Assembly: GCA_963728825.1 (NCBI GenBank)
Contig: CAVSLA010000001.1
Span: 372,001 to 436,000, forward strand
From: CAVREM01 sp963728825
GTDB lineage: Bacteria > Acidobacteriota > Vicinamibacteria > Vicinamibacterales > CAVVIG01
Direction of reading: 5' to 3'
Length of the DNA: 64,000 nt
The notes beneath the pieces were generated by a model that did no database searches, was not told where the DNA came from, and saw only the letters and a list, made by a program, of their open reading frames with translations. Position 1 is the first letter of the stretch. The number at the start of each line of letters is the position of its first letter. Below are positions 20,977 through 30,881 of this stretch, one piece after another. Position numbers and translations under genes: made by a program.

Positions 20977-22248
20977 GTGGGGATCTTGAGAATCATCGAC
21001 AGCGGGAACCGGAAAGCGCTGAGCCGCGTGTTGGCGCGCGGCGGCACGGCGGATCGGGCGTTCGACCGCAGGGTTGCGGCGATCGTCGAACGCGTTCGCC
21101 GCTTCGGCGACACGGCCCTGCTCGGGTTCGCTCGACGATTCGACGGAGCGACCCCACCGCTCGAAGTGTCACCGGCCGAAATGAGGACAGCGGCCGCGCT
21201 CGTGCCCATCGAGGTTCGGCGGGCCATCGAACGCGCCGCCCGGAACATCGCGCGGGTCGCGTTCCGCCAGGTTCCCAAGCATTGGGACGTCCAGGTGCTG
21301 CCCGGCGTGGTCGTCGAGCAGCGGGTCGAGCCGCTCGGCACGGTGGGCTGCTACGTGCCGGGCGGACGATTTCCGTTGCCCTCTTCCCTGCTGATGACGG
21401 CGATTCCCGCCCGCGTGGCCGGCGTCGCCGACGTCATCGCCATGTGCCCTCGTCCGGATCCGGTGGTCATGGCGGCGGCCCTCGAAGCGGGCGTCAGCCG
21501 GCTGTTTCGAGTCGGGGGGGCGCATGGCATCGCGGCGATGGCCTACGGCACGCAGACCGTCCCGCGGGTCGACAAAATCGTCGGCCCGGGCAACCGCTAC
21601 GTCGCGGCCGCGAAGGCGCGCGTCTCTTCTGATTGCGCCATCGACTTCTACGCCGGGCCGACAGAAATCGTCATCGTCGCTGGCCCGAATCGAGGCGCCC
21701 GGTCGTTCCCGGCCGAATGGATCGCGGCCGATCTGGTCGCCCAGGCCGAGCACGATCCGGACGCGCGTTCGATTCTGATCACGTGGAGTGTGCCGTTCGC
21801 CACACGAGTCGCCAGGCTGGTGACGAAGCGGGCAGCGGGGCGTGCCATCGTCAAGCAATCACTGGCGGCGCACGGCGCGATCGTCGTCGCGAACAGCCCG
21901 GACGAATCGATCGCCCTGGCCAACGAGATTGCGCCCGAACATCTCGTCGTGGACTCGGAGGCGCTCGTGCGCCGGCCGATCACGGCGGGCGCCGTCTTCG
22001 TCGGTCCCTTCAGCGCACAGGCGGCCGGCGATTACGCGACCGGCTCGAATCACGTGTTGCCCACCGCCGGAGCGGCGCGGTTTCGTGGCGGCTTGTCCGC
22101 CGCCGACTTCGTCCGCGTCATGGCGGTCCAGCGGCTGACCCGCGCGGGGCTGGCAGCCCTCGCACCCGCGATTGTGGACCTCGCCTCGGCAGAAGGCCTG
22201 CGCGGGCACGCGGAATCAATCGAAGTCCGGCTAGCGCGAAGGAACTGA
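20977..22248 (+). CDS. hisD: Histidinol dehydrogenase
   Basis: Oxidises L-histidinol to L-histidine in two NAD-dependent steps. 423 residues, intact. Family signatures: VEPLGTVGCYVPGGRFPLPSSLLMTAIPARVAGV, FRVGGAHGIAAMAYGTQTVPRVDKIVGPGNRYVAAAK, DFYAGPTEIVIVA, ADLVAQAEHDPDARSILIT, IALANEIAPEHLVV and GDYATGSNHVLPTAGAARF. Zinc and base residues (the AQAEHD Gln/His and EIAPEHL Glu/His) are present. Starts with GTG 20977, five bases after hisG. Confidence 0.97.
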   Translation: MGILRIIDSGNRKALSRVLARGGTADRAFDRRVAAIVERVRRFGDTALLGFARRFDGATPPLEVSPAEMRTAAALVPIEVRRAIERAARNIARVAFRQVPKHWDVQVLPGVVVEQRVEPLGTVGCYVPGGRFPLPSSLLMTAIPARVAGVADVIAMCPRPDPVVMAAALEAGVSRLFRVGGAHGIAAMAYGTQTVPRVDKIVGPGNRYVAAAKARVSSDCAIDFYAGPTEIVIVAGPNRGARSFPAEWIAADLVAQAEHDPDARSILITWSVPFATRVARLVTKRAAGRAIVKQSLAAHGAIVVANSPDESIALANEIAPEHLVVDSEALVRRPITAGAVFVGPFSAQAAGDYATGSNHVLPTAGAARFRGGLSAADFVRVMAVQRLTRAGLAALAPAIVDLASAEGLRGHAESIEVRLARRN

Positions 22249-22252
22249 CGTC

Positions 22253-23300
22253 ATGGCCGACTACGACAAACCGCCGGAGCTCTACGACGGGCTGAGGCTC
22301 CACCAGAACGAGAACACCGGCGGGTGCTCGCCGCGGGTGACGGCCGCCCTGGCGGCGCTGCGCCCCGATCAGATCAGCGTGTATCCGCCCTACTCGAATG
22401 TCGTGAACGCCTGCGCCCGGCACTTCGGCGTCGCTGCGGCTTCGATTGCCCTCACCAACGGTCTCGACGAAGGGATTCTGGCGACGGCCATTGCCTGTCT
22501 CAGGACGTCGCCCTCAGGCGTCGTTCCCGAAACGATCGTACCGCAGCCGGCGTTCGAGATCTTCGAGCTCAACACGTCGGTCGCCGGCGGGCAGACGGTG
22601 AAGGTACCGCCGCGCGCGGACTTCAGCTTTCCGCTCAACCGAGGTTTTGACGGCGATCACGCCTCGCACGCGCCTGATCTTCCTGACCAACCCGAACAAT
22701 CCCACCGGAACCTCCGCAACCCTGGACGACATCAAGAACATCGCGCGTCAGGTCCCGCCAGGCGCCCTGGTGTTCGTCGACGAGGCCTACGCCGACTTCG
22801 CCAACGGGCGGACGTTCATTCCGCATCTGGCAGCGCATCCCAACGTGATCGTCGGCCGGACATTCGCGAAAGCCTACGGTCTGGCCGGCCTCCGCCTGGG
22901 AGCGCTGCTCGGCACACCCGAGACGCTCGAGCCGATCAGAAAGGCGATCGGCGTTTACAGCGTGAACGTCGCGGCGGTCATTGCGCTGCAGGCAGCGCTC
23001 GAGGACCGGCCGTTCATCGACGATTACCTCCGGCAGGTGCAGGAATCGAAGGCGCTGCTCTATACAGCGTGCGATCGACTCGGTCTGCAGTACTGGAAGA
23101 GCGACGCCAATTTCGTCCTGGTCCGCGTCGGCGAACAGGCGTCGCGCGTGGTCTCGGACGCGGCCGCGCGGGGAATCTACCTCCGGGATCGTTCCAGCGA
23201 GCCGGGCTGTGCCGGCTGCATCCGGATCACGACCGGAGTCGTCGATCACACACGACGGGGCCTTGCCGTCCTGGAAGAGGTGCTATGCGGCGTGCGGTAG
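22253..23300 (+). CDS. hisC: Histidinol-phosphate aminotransferase (one frameshift)
   Basis: PLP enzyme converting imidazole-acetol phosphate to histidinol phosphate. Frame 1 (22253 to ~22643) carries LHQNENTGGCSP, ISVYPPYSNVV and ALTNGLDEGIL. The frame then shifts at a T run near 22645 (one T too many) and continues LTAITPRTRLIFLTNPNNPTGT, FVDEAYADFA, the PLP-lysine segment RTFAKAYGLAGLRLG and the phosphate-binding CIRITTGVVDHTRRGL. Domain order and length (~350) are normal once joined, and the break sits in a homopolymer, so it is probably a base-calling error. Confidence 0.93.
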
Positions 23301-23872
23301 TGAATCGGCGGACCACGGAGACGAACATCCTGCTGTCAATCGCGCTGGAAGGAAGGGGCCGATACGAGGTCGATACCGGGATTCGTTTCCTGGATCACAT
23401 GCTCGAGCTGTTCGCGCGCCATGGCGGCTTCGACCTGCGGATCAAAGCCAGGGGCGATCTGGACGTCGACCAGCATCACACCGTCGAAGACCTCGGCATC
23501 GCCCTCGGCGAGGCGGTGCTCAAGGCGGTCGGCGGCAAGCGCGGCATCAACCGAGCCGGCTATTTCGTCATGCCGATGGACGAGACGCTGGCCGTGGCGG
23601 CCATCGACCTGAGCGGCCGCCCGCACACCGTCGTCGATCTGAAGGGTGCCGCTCGCCGGGTCGGCGATCTCCAGACCGAGCTCGTCCACGACTTCTTCGA
23701 GGGATTCGCGTCGGGCGCCCGTGCCAACGTTCACGTCAAAGTGATCTACGGACGTTCGAGCCATCACAAGGTCGAGGCGATTTTCAAGGCGTTCGCGCGG
23801 GCCCTTCGCGTGGCGTGCGCGAAGGATCGGCGGCTGGCGCGGATGCTGCCGTCGACCAAGGGTCTGCTGTGA
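23285..23872 (+). CDS. hisB: Imidazoleglycerol-phosphate dehydratase
   Basis: Dehydrates imidazoleglycerol phosphate; manganese enzyme. 195 residues, monofunctional (no phosphatase domain). Motifs: GIRFLDHMLELFARHGGFDL, DLDVDQHHTVEDLGIALGEAV, FVMPMDETLAVAAIDLSGRP and HDFFEGFASGARANVHVKVIYGRSSHHKVEAIFKAFARAL, giving both His-rich metal sites. The ATG at 23285 overlaps the end of hisC by 16 bases. Its stop overlaps the hisH start (GTGA). Confidence 0.97.
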   Translation: MRRAVVNRRTTETNILLSIALEGRGRYEVDTGIRFLDHMLELFARHGGFDLRIKARGDLDVDQHHTVEDLGIALGEAVLKAVGGKRGINRAGYFVMPMDETLAVAAIDLSGRPHTVVDLKGAARRVGDLQTELVHDFFEGFASGARANVHVKVIYGRSSHHKVEAIFKAFARALRVACAKDRRLARMLPSTKGLL

Positions 23873-24496
23873 CGCCAATCCCAATCGCGTTGATCGACTA
23901 TCGAGCCGGCAACCTGACATCGGTCAAGAAGGCGCTCACCGCGGTCGGTGCCGAGGTCTTCGTGCCGGAAGCGCCGGCCGATCTCACGCGCGCTCAGGGG
24001 ATCGTCGTCCCCGGCGTCGGCCATTTCGGCGCCACTCGGGCCATCGATCGCGGCTGGACCGCGGGGATCCTCGCCCGGATCGAGCAGGGGCGGCCCCTGC
24101 TCGGCATCTGCCTCGGCATGCAGTGGCTCTACGAAGGAAGCGAGGAGGCGCCACGACTGTGACGGGCTCGGCGTCCTGGGCGGCCGCTGCTATCGTCTAC
24201 GACCGTCAGCAGCGAAGGGAATCGAGCGCTTGAAGATTCCGCATGTCGGCTGGAACGTTCTGGAATGCCGCCGTGACGATGCGATTGCCGAAGCCGTCCC
24301 GGATCGATCGCAGGTCTACTTCACACACAGCTATGTGGCGCCGGTGACGGGCGACACGGTGGCGGCCACCACGCACGGCGAGCCATTCGCGGCGATCGTC
24401 CAGCGCGGTCACATCGCCGGCGTCCAGTTTCATCCGGAGAAGTCGGGAGAGGTCGGCTTGCAGATTCTCCGAAACTTCGTCACCAGCGCAATCTGA
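23869..24496 (+). CDS. hisH: Imidazole glycerol phosphate synthase, glutaminase subunit (one frameshift)
   Basis: Supplies ammonia to HisF. Starts with GTG 23869 (IALIDYRAGNLTSVKKAL). The nucleophile elbow is GICLGMQWLYEGSEEAP with the catalytic Cys. The frame breaks near 24150 and resumes at DGLGVLGGRCYRL, KIPHVGWNVLE, YFTHSYVAP, with the His-Glu pair in GVQFHPEKSGEVGLQILRNF. All triad residues are present in the joined protein (~209 residues). A single indel explains the break. Confidence 0.93.
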
Positions 24497-24515
24497 TCTG
24501 ACGAGAGACGGATCT

Positions 24516-25280
24516 GTGCTGTCCAAACGCATCATCGCCTGCCTCGACGTCCGGGACGGTCAGGTCGTCAAGGGCATCAACTTCGAGGGGCTCCGCAGCG
24601 CCGGGAACCCGGCGGAGCTGGCGCGACGCTATAACCGGGAAGGGATCGACGAACTGGTGATCCTGGATGTCACGGCCACGATCGAGCGGCGCCGGGCGAT
24701 GGCCGAGACGATTCGAGCCGTTGCGCGGGAGCTGTTCATTCCACTCGCGGTGGGCGGCGGCATCCGCACCGAAGACGATGCGGCGGCCGCAGTCGATGCG
24801 GGCGCCGACAAGGTCAGCCTCAACACGGCCGCGTTGGCGAATCCGCAGCTGATCACCACCTTGGCGAGCCGCTACGGCAGCCAGGCGGTGGTCGTCGCGA
24901 TCGACGCCAAGCGCGACGGCGACCGCTATTCGGTGTACGCGAGAAGCGGTCAATCGGCGGCGAACCGGGACGCCGTCGAATGGGCGCAGCAGGCCGAGGC
25001 CTACGGCGCCGGCGAGATCCTGCTGACCTCCATCGATCGGGACGGCACCAAGGCCGGCTTCGACTGCGAAATGACCGCCGCCGTCTCGCAGGCCGTCTCG
25101 ATTCCGGTGATTGCGTCCGGCGGCGCCGGTCGACTCGACGACTTCGTGGAGGTCTTCACGGACGGATGCGCCGATGCTGCCCTGGCGGCGTCGATCTTTC
25201 ACTACGCCGAAACGAGCGTGCGCGCGCTGAAAGAGCACCTGCAGCACCACGGCATCCCGGTGCGGACGACCGCAACATGA
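24516..25280 (+). CDS. hisF: Imidazole glycerol phosphate synthase, cyclase subunit
   Basis: TIM-barrel partner of HisH, forming imidazoleglycerol phosphate and AICAR. 254 residues, intact. Catalytic Asp in IIACLDVRDGQVVKG and Asp in TSIDRDGTKAGFD; phosphate loops LAVGGGIRTEDDA, VIASGGAGRLDDF and AALAASIFHYAE. GTG start at 24516 (LSKRIIACLDV). Follows hisH by 19 bases. Confidence 0.97.
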   Translation: MLSKRIIACLDVRDGQVVKGINFEGLRSAGNPAELARRYNREGIDELVILDVTATIERRRAMAETIRAVARELFIPLAVGGGIRTEDDAAAAVDAGADKVSLNTAALANPQLITTLASRYGSQAVVVAIDAKRDGDRYSVYARSGQSAANRDAVEWAQQAEAYGAGEILLTSIDRDGTKAGFDCEMTAAVSQAVSIPVIASGGAGRLDDFVEVFTDGCADAALAASIFHYAETSVRALKEHLQHHGIPVRTTAT

Positions 25281-25320
25281 ACGCTCGAAACAGTCGCCAC
25301 TCGACGATCCACGGGTTCCC

Positions 25321-26007
25321 ATGCTGATCCCCTCGATCGATCTCCAGAATGGCGCCGTCGTGCAGCTCATTCAGGGCGAGCGGCTCGCCATCCGCGACGA
25401 CGATGTGTTCCGCTGGGTCAAGCGGTTCGAGCGATTCCCGAAAGTGCAGGTCATCGATCTCGACGCGGCCATGAACGTCGGCGACAACCTGGCGATCGTC
25501 CGCCAGATCGCCTCGAGCCTGTCCTGCCGGGTCGGTGGCGGCGTACGGACCGTCGAACGGGCGCGCGACATCCTGTCGGCCGGGGCGAAGCAGATCATCG
25601 CGGGGTCTGCTTTCTTCAAAGGCGGCCAGGCGAACACCAGCTTTGCGAGCGAGCTGGCCGCGGCGGTCGGCGTGGATCAGGTCATTGCCGCCGTCGACAG
25701 CCGCGGCGGCAAGGTCGTCGTCAATGGCTGGAAGACCGCGCTGCCGATCACCGCCGTCGATGCAGTCAGGGCGCTGGCGCCGTACTGCGCCGAGTTTCTC
25801 TACACACACGTCGACGCGGAAGGACTGATGGGCGGTACGAACATCGACGCGATCCTCGAGGTCCGTCGATCGACCAGCCGCCGCGTCACGGCGGCGGGCG
25901 GCATCACGACCCTGGAAGAAATCGAGGAGCTCGGGCGCCACGGCGTCGATGCGGTGGTCGGCATGGCGTTGTACACAGGAAAGCTCGATTGGACGGCCCT
26001 TCCGTAG
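25321..26007 (+). CDS. hisA: Phosphoribosylformimino-AICAR ribotide isomerase (HisA)
   Basis: Amadori isomerase preceding HisF in the pathway. 228 residues, TIM barrel with internal two-fold symmetry: MLIPSIDLQNGAVVQL (first catalytic Asp), CRVGGGVRTVERARDILSAGA, KVVVNGWKT, THVDAEGLMGG (second Asp) and TAAGGITTLEEIEEL. It differs from classic HisA in the second motif (typically TDIxxDG), so it is a divergent HisA, but its place as the last his gene supports the assignment. ATG 25321 sits 40 bases after hisF. Confidence 0.88.
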   Translation: MLIPSIDLQNGAVVQLIQGERLAIRDDDVFRWVKRFERFPKVQVIDLDAAMNVGDNLAIVRQIASSLSCRVGGGVRTVERARDILSAGAKQIIAGSAFFKGGQANTSFASELAAAVGVDQVIAAVDSRGGKVVVNGWKTALPITAVDAVRALAPYCAEFLYTHVDAEGLMGGTNIDAILEVRRSTSRRVTAAGGITTLEEIEELGRHGVDAVVGMALYTGKLDWTALP

Positions 26008-26012
26008 ACAGA

Positions 26013-26975
26013 GTGTCAGAGACGACCGGAACCGTGCTCATCACCGGTGCGGCCGGCAACATGGGGACGATGCTCGCACGGCATCTCGTCAACCGGGTTC
26101 CTCGCCTGCGGTTGATGTACCACCGCACGCCACTGCCCGAAGACCTCGCTGGATCGCCGAACGTCGAGGCATGCCGCGCAGACCTTGGAGATCCGCAGAC
26201 GATCCCGGCTGCGGTCCGCGATGTCGACGTCGTCGTACATTTCGCGGGCGTCCTGTTCGCGCCCCGGCCGGAGCGGTTTCTGCCGATCACGAACGTTCAG
26301 TGGTTCGCCAGTCTGCTCGACGCCGCTCTCGCCGCCAACGTGCGGAAAGTGGTGCTCGCCTCGTTTCCACAAGTCGAAGGTCCGACTTCCGTCGACCGGC
26401 CGGCGACCGGCCGATTGGACTGCGTCCCGATCTCGGTGCATGCGCAGACGCGCCTCCAGGAGGAGCAGGCGCTGATGACCAGGACGCGCGGCAGCGGCAC
26501 GACGCCGGTCGTGCTCCGGTTGGGCGTTGTCTACGGCCGCGGCGTCCTGCTGATCGAAGCGGCAAGGCGGCTCGCCCGACTGGGGCTGTTATGCGTCTGG
26601 CGCGAGCCGACGCTGCTGCAACTCATTTCGGCCCCCGACTTCGTCCGGGCAGCGGAAGCGGCGGTGCGCCAGGCCAACGTCGCCGGCATCTACCACGTCG
26701 GCGACGAGCAGCCGATTACGATTCAGGAGTTTCTCGACGGCGCCTGTGCTGTCTGGGGACACCGGCGCCCCCGCCGCGTCCCGATGTGGGCCGTCACGAG
26801 CGGCGCCGCCATCTCCGAGCTGGTCTCGTTGCTGGCCGGGACGCGTGCGCCGCTGACACGCGACATCATCAAGCTCGGCCGGGTGTCTCACTGGGGAGAC
26901 ACCCGGCGGGCAAGGGTCGAGCTGGTTCCTCACCTCCTCTACCCCACATTTCTCTCCGGCCGATCCATCCTTTGA
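26013..26975 (+). CDS. NAD(P)-dependent epimerase/dehydratase-like protein
   Basis: Rossmann-fold extended SDR, 320 residues. Nucleotide-binding LITGAAGNMGTMLARHL at the N-terminus and VDVVVHFAGVL. The expected YxxxK is replaced by VHAQTRLQEEQAL, so catalysis by the usual Tyr-Lys pair is doubtful. GIYHVGDEQPITIQEFLDGA is typical of the C-terminal substrate domain. Product unknown. GTG 26013 follows hisA closely and probably shares its transcript; a TTG at 25989 is an alternative start. Confidence 0.75.
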   Translation: MSETTGTVLITGAAGNMGTMLARHLVNRVPRLRLMYHRTPLPEDLAGSPNVEACRADLGDPQTIPAAVRDVDVVVHFAGVLFAPRPERFLPITNVQWFASLLDAALAANVRKVVLASFPQVEGPTSVDRPATGRLDCVPISVHAQTRLQEEQALMTRTRGSGTTPVVLRLGVVYGRGVLLIEAARRLARLGLLCVWREPTLLQLISAPDFVRAAEAAVRQANVAGIYHVGDEQPITIQEFLDGACAVWGHRRPRRVPMWAVTSGAAISELVSLLAGTRAPLTRDIIKLGRVSHWGDTRRARVELVPHLLYPTFLSGRSIL

Positions 26976-27053
26976 GGGACTAAACGGCCATTGGCGCTAA
27001 ATCCTTATAGAATGGGTCTTTGCCTTCTCTGAGGTGAGGCTGTTCTAGACCCG

Positions 27054-30000
27054 GTGAGTGTGGCAATCGAGCGTGCACCCGAACTCCAACGGGAGCCAAC
27101 TGAGGCGACGTCTGCCCGAATTCAAACGGACGGCAAGTTTCTTCAAGCAGGGGACGTTCGATTCCTCCTCAAGGGTGTTACTTACGGAACGTTCGCGCCC
27201 GACAAGGACGGCTACCAATACCCGGCAGCTCGTCAGGTCGCCGACGACTTCCGGCAGATGGCCTCGCTCGGCATCAATACCGTACGGCTTTACACGCCAC
27301 CTCGACCTGATCTGCTCGACGAAGCCGCCCGGCAAGGCTTGCGGGTCATGGTGGGACTGCCATGGATGCAGCACGTCGCCTTTCTCGACGACCGTGCGAC
27401 GCGCCGGGCGATCGCGAACGAGATCGTTGCCAGCGTGCGCGAGCTTGGCCGTCATCCCGCCGTGGCGCTGTTCGCCCTTGGCAACGAGATCCCGTCCGGC
27501 GTGGTCCGATGGCATGGCCGGCTCAGAGTGGAGCGTTTCCTGAGAGGACTCTTTGACGGGGCGAAGCAGGCCGCGCCCGAGGCGCTCTTCACCTACGTCA
27601 ACTTTCCGCCCACCGAGTTCCTCGATCTCTCCTTTCTCGACGTCTGCGCCTTCAACGTGTACCTGCACCGAGAGGCGGAGCTGCGCGCGTATCTTGCGCG
27701 GTTGCAGCACATCGCCGGCCACAAGCCGCTGGTTCTCGCCGAGGCGGGAGCCGACAGCATCCGAGAGGGGCTGACCGGTCAGGCCGAGATCACCGCGATG
27801 CACCTGCGCGCCGCGTTCGAAGAGGGCGCAGCTGGCGCGATCGCGTTCTCGTGGACTGACGAGTGGTGGCGAGGCGGCCACCCGGTCGAAGACTGGGCGT
27901 TCGGTCTGGTTGACGCCGCACGCCGACCGAAGCCCGCAGCGGCGGCGGTGGCGACGACCTTCAACAATGCGCCGTTCCCGCGCGAACAGCGGGCCAGCTG
28001 GCCTCGGGTGTCGGTGGTCGTCTGCGCCTACAACGCCGCCGATACGCTCGAGGATTGCCTGATCGCGCTCGCACGGCAGGATTACCCCGACTTCGAGATC
28101 ATCGTCGTCAACGACGGCTCGCGGGACGCCACGAGCAGCATCGCCCGCCGGTATTCCGGCGTGCGGGTCATCGACATCCCCAACGGCGGTTTGAGCGCAG
28201 CGCGCAACGTCGGCCTGGCTGAGGCCACCGGCGCCATCGTCGCTTACACCGACGCGGACACGCGGGCCGATCGTGACTGGCTGAAGTTTCTCGTACAACC
28301 GTTCGTCACGTCTGAAGTGGTCGGCTCGGGCGGGCCCAACGTCGTGCCACCGGACGATCCGCCGATGGCACAGCGCATCGCGCGGGCGCCCGGCGGACCG
28401 ACCCACGTGCTGCTCGACGATCGGATTGCCGAGCACGTTCCGGGCTGCAACATGGCGTTCCGGCGCGACGCGCTCGCCTCGATCGGCGGATTCAATCCGA
28501 TCTACCTGCGGGCGGGCGACGACGTGGATGTCTGCTGGCGTCTGCAGGGGCGCGGATGGAAGATTGGCTTCGCGTCCGCTGCGCTGGTGTGGCATCACCA
28601 TCGATCGTCAGTGAACTCCTACTGGAAGCAGCAGGTCGGTTACGGCGAAGGTGAACGCTGGCTGATGGCGCACCATCCGGAGAAGTTCCTCGACGGCCGG
28701 ATGCTCTGGCACGGTCGGATCTACAGTCCGCTGCCGTTCGTGCGATCGCTCTGGGGCGAACGCGTCAATGCCGGCACCTGGGGTACGGCGGCGTTTCCAT
28801 CGGTGTATCGCACCGACGTCCATCCGTTCGCCTTTCTGCCGCACTCGGTCAAGTGGCAGATGATCTCGCTGGCGCTGGTGCTGGGCGGGGCCGCCGTCCT
28901 CTCGACCGGCGACCATCTCTGGGCAGCCTCGTTGCTCCTCGTGTCCGGCGCCGTCGGCGTTGCGGCGACCGTCGCCAAGAACATCTCCTACGCGGCGCGC
29001 TCGAACGTGGACTCGCTGCGAGGCCGACGGATCTGGCACCGCGCGATCGTCGCGTATCTCCATTTCCTTCAGCCGTTCGCGCGGATTGCCGGCCAGATCA
29101 GGGGAATTCTGGCGCCGCCGGAAGTTGCGCTGCCGGTCGCCAAGCGGCAGACGAGCCGGGGCCCTCGGCCGTCGTTCCGCGAAGCGACCCGGGCATTGCT
29201 CCTGCTGTCGGGCGGCGTCGTCGAAGATCGCTATTGGAGCGAGAGCTGGACCAGCATGGAACGCGTGCTCGGCCAGCTCACCGACTGGCTGCAGCGTTCG
29301 CGGGCCGTCCGCGTCATCGAGATAGACGATGGCTGGGCGCACGATCGAGACGTCAGTGTGCTGGCCGGCCGCTGGGCGTGGATCGATCTGCGGGCGCTCG
29401 TCGAGGATCACGGCTCTGGCAAAGCGCTGTTGCGGGTCGGCACTCACCTGCGGCCGACCACGTTCGGCGTGCTCGCGGCGGTGCTGATTGCCACGGGGCT
29501 GCTGGGCGCGGCGATCACCGGCGTCGCGCTGCGCTGGCCGATCGCCGGCATCACCGCCGCTTCGCTGACGGCGTTGATCACCGCCTTCGCGGTGTGGCGG
29601 ACCGCACAGACCACGGCGATTCTGCGCCGCGGCACCGATCACGTCACCGGGCGGCTCGGGATGAGCGCGCTGCGCTCGGGACCGGCCCGCGTGCCGCTGG
29701 TCGCGCCTTCGGTGCTGCGCACGTACGGGCTCCGCAGCGCGATGGTGTTCGTCGTGATGATCCTGGCGCTCGGCGCGAGCACGTTCATGGTGCGGGAGGC
29801 CGCGACGGCCCAGGTGATTGGCGCGGCGCCGGGCTACGGCGGCGACAACGGCCCCGCCATCGAGGCGTCACTCGACGCACCGGGCGGCATCACGGTGACC
29901 GCGAACGGTGACGTCTACTTCGCCGACTCCAACAACCACGTCATCCGGCGGATCGACGCCCGCAACAACATCACGACCGTCGTCGGCAACAACGCGCTGG

Positions 30001-30881
30001 GCGCCGCGTTCGGGGGTGATTACGACGCCGCCACCGCGGCGCAGCTCGACACGCCAAGCGATGTGGCGATCGCGCCCGACGGCGACCTGGTCATCGCCGA
30101 CTCCTACAATCACCGAATTCGGCGGGTCGATCGCGAAACCGGCATCATCACGACGGTGGCCGGTTCGGGCGAGGCCGGCTACGACGGCGACGACCAGCCG
30201 GCGACCGAGGCGGCGCTGCACACACCGAACGCCGTCGCCGTGGCTGCCAACGGTGACCTCTACATCGCCGATACCCTGAACTACCGGATCCGGATGATCG
30301 ATCACGTCACCGGATTGATTCATACGATTGCCGGAGTGGGCGTCCCGCGGCAGAACGACGGCTCCGTGGGCGATGGCGGGTTGGCCAGCCAGGCGCTGCT
30401 CAACATGCCAAGCGATGTCGTGATCGGGCCGACCGGCGACATCTACATCGCGGACATGCATCACCAGCGGGTCCGCCGCATCGACGCGCGGACGCGCATC
30501 ATCTGGACGGTCGCCGGAAACGGTCAGTGGGGTTATGCCGGCGACGGCGGACCGGCCACCAGTGCGCTGCTCGCCGGGCCGGCCGGCATCGCCGTGGTCC
30601 CGGCCGACGGCGGCGGCGTGACCCTGTACATCGCCGACTACTACAACGGTCATGTCCGGGTGGTCAGTCCCGACGGCATCATCCGCGACATCAGCGCCGA
30701 CGGGCGCATGACGTTCGGCTCGCCGACCCGCGTGGCGTTCGCCGCCCAACGCGGGACGTTGTGGATCGCCGATTCGAGCCGAGACAAGCTGGTCGCGTAT
30801 CCCATCCGGCAGCCATCGCCCGCGTTGCCCGTCGGCGGGGCCGCGCCGCGCCGCGCCGGACGTTCGGCTGCGGATCAATGA
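27054..30881 (+). CDS. Glycosidase-glycosyltransferase-NHL membrane fusion, 1275 residues
   Basis: Four parts in one intact frame. (1) Residues ~30-310: clan GH-A TIM barrel, with acid/base in ALFALGNEIPSG (~143) and nucleophile in LVLAEAGADS (~231). (2) Residues ~322-560: GT2 domain, VSVVVCAYNAADTLEDCL, VVNDGSRDAT, DxD in AYTDADTRAD (~399), base region AGDDVDVCWR. (3) Hydrophobic segments at ~605-650, ~800-850 and ~905-925. (4) Residues ~930-1255: five or six NHL-type blades (GDVYFADSNNHVIRRID, GDLVIADSYNHRIRRVD, GDLYIADTLNYRIRMID, GDIYIADMHHQRVRRID). This suggests a membrane polysaccharide synthase with its own trimming domain and an exposed propeller. The GTG start follows a GAGGTGAG-like site. 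The next gene, an ABC exporter, overlaps by 4 bases. Confidence 0.88.
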   Translation: MSVAIERAPELQREPTEATSARIQTDGKFLQAGDVRFLLKGVTYGTFAPDKDGYQYPAARQVADDFRQMASLGINTVRLYTPPRPDLLDEAARQGLRVMVGLPWMQHVAFLDDRATRRAIANEIVASVRELGRHPAVALFALGNEIPSGVVRWHGRLRVERFLRGLFDGAKQAAPEALFTYVNFPPTEFLDLSFLDVCAFNVYLHREAELRAYLARLQHIAGHKPLVLAEAGADSIREGLTGQAEITAMHLRAAFEEGAAGAIAFSWTDEWWRGGHPVEDWAFGLVDAARRPKPAAAAVATTFNNAPFPREQRASWPRVSVVVCAYNAADTLEDCLIALARQDYPDFEIIVVNDGSRDATSSIARRYSGVRVIDIPNGGLSAARNVGLAEATGAIVAYTDADTRADRDWLKFLVQPFVTSEVVGSGGPNVVPPDDPPMAQRIARAPGGPTHVLLDDRIAEHVPGCNMAFRRDALASIGGFNPIYLRAGDDVDVCWRLQGRGWKIGFASAALVWHHHRSSVNSYWKQQVGYGEGERWLMAHHPEKFLDGRMLWHGRIYSPLPFVRSLWGERVNAGTWGTAAFPSVYRTDVHPFAFLPHSVKWQMISLALVLGGAAVLSTGDHLWAASLLLVSGAVGVAATVAKNISYAARSNVDSLRGRRIWHRAIVAYLHFLQPFARIAGQIRGILAPPEVALPVAKRQTSRGPRPSFREATRALLLLSGGVVEDRYWSESWTSMERVLGQLTDWLQRSRAVRVIEIDDGWAHDRDVSVLAGRWAWIDLRALVEDHGSGKALLRVGTHLRPTTFGVLAAVLIATGLLGAAITGVALRWPIAGITAASLTALITAFAVWRTAQTTAILRRGTDHVTGRLGMSALRSGPARVPLVAPSVLRTYGLRSAMVFVVMILALGASTFMVREAATAQVIGAAPGYGGDNGPAIEASLDAPGGITVTANGDVYFADSNNHVIRRIDARNNITTVVGNNALGAAFGGDYDAATAAQLDTPSDVAIAPDGDLVIADSYNHRIRRVDRETGIITTVAGSGEAGYDGDDQPATEAALHTPNAVAVAANGDLYIADTLNYRIRMIDHVTGLIHTIAGVGVPRQNDGSVGDGGLASQALLNMPSDVVIGPTGDIYIADMHHQRVRRIDARTRIIWTVAGNGQWGYAGDGGPATSALLAGPAGIAVVPADGGGVTLYIADYYNGHVRVVSPDGIIRDISADGRMTFGSPTRVAFAAQRGTLWIADSSRDKLVAYPIRQPSPALPVGGAAPRRAGRSAADQ

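Noticed and set aside
26976..27053. Promoter for the polysaccharide operon (TTGGCG ... TATAGA)
   Set aside because: The boxes are only about 10 bases apart, too close for a sigma-70 promoter.
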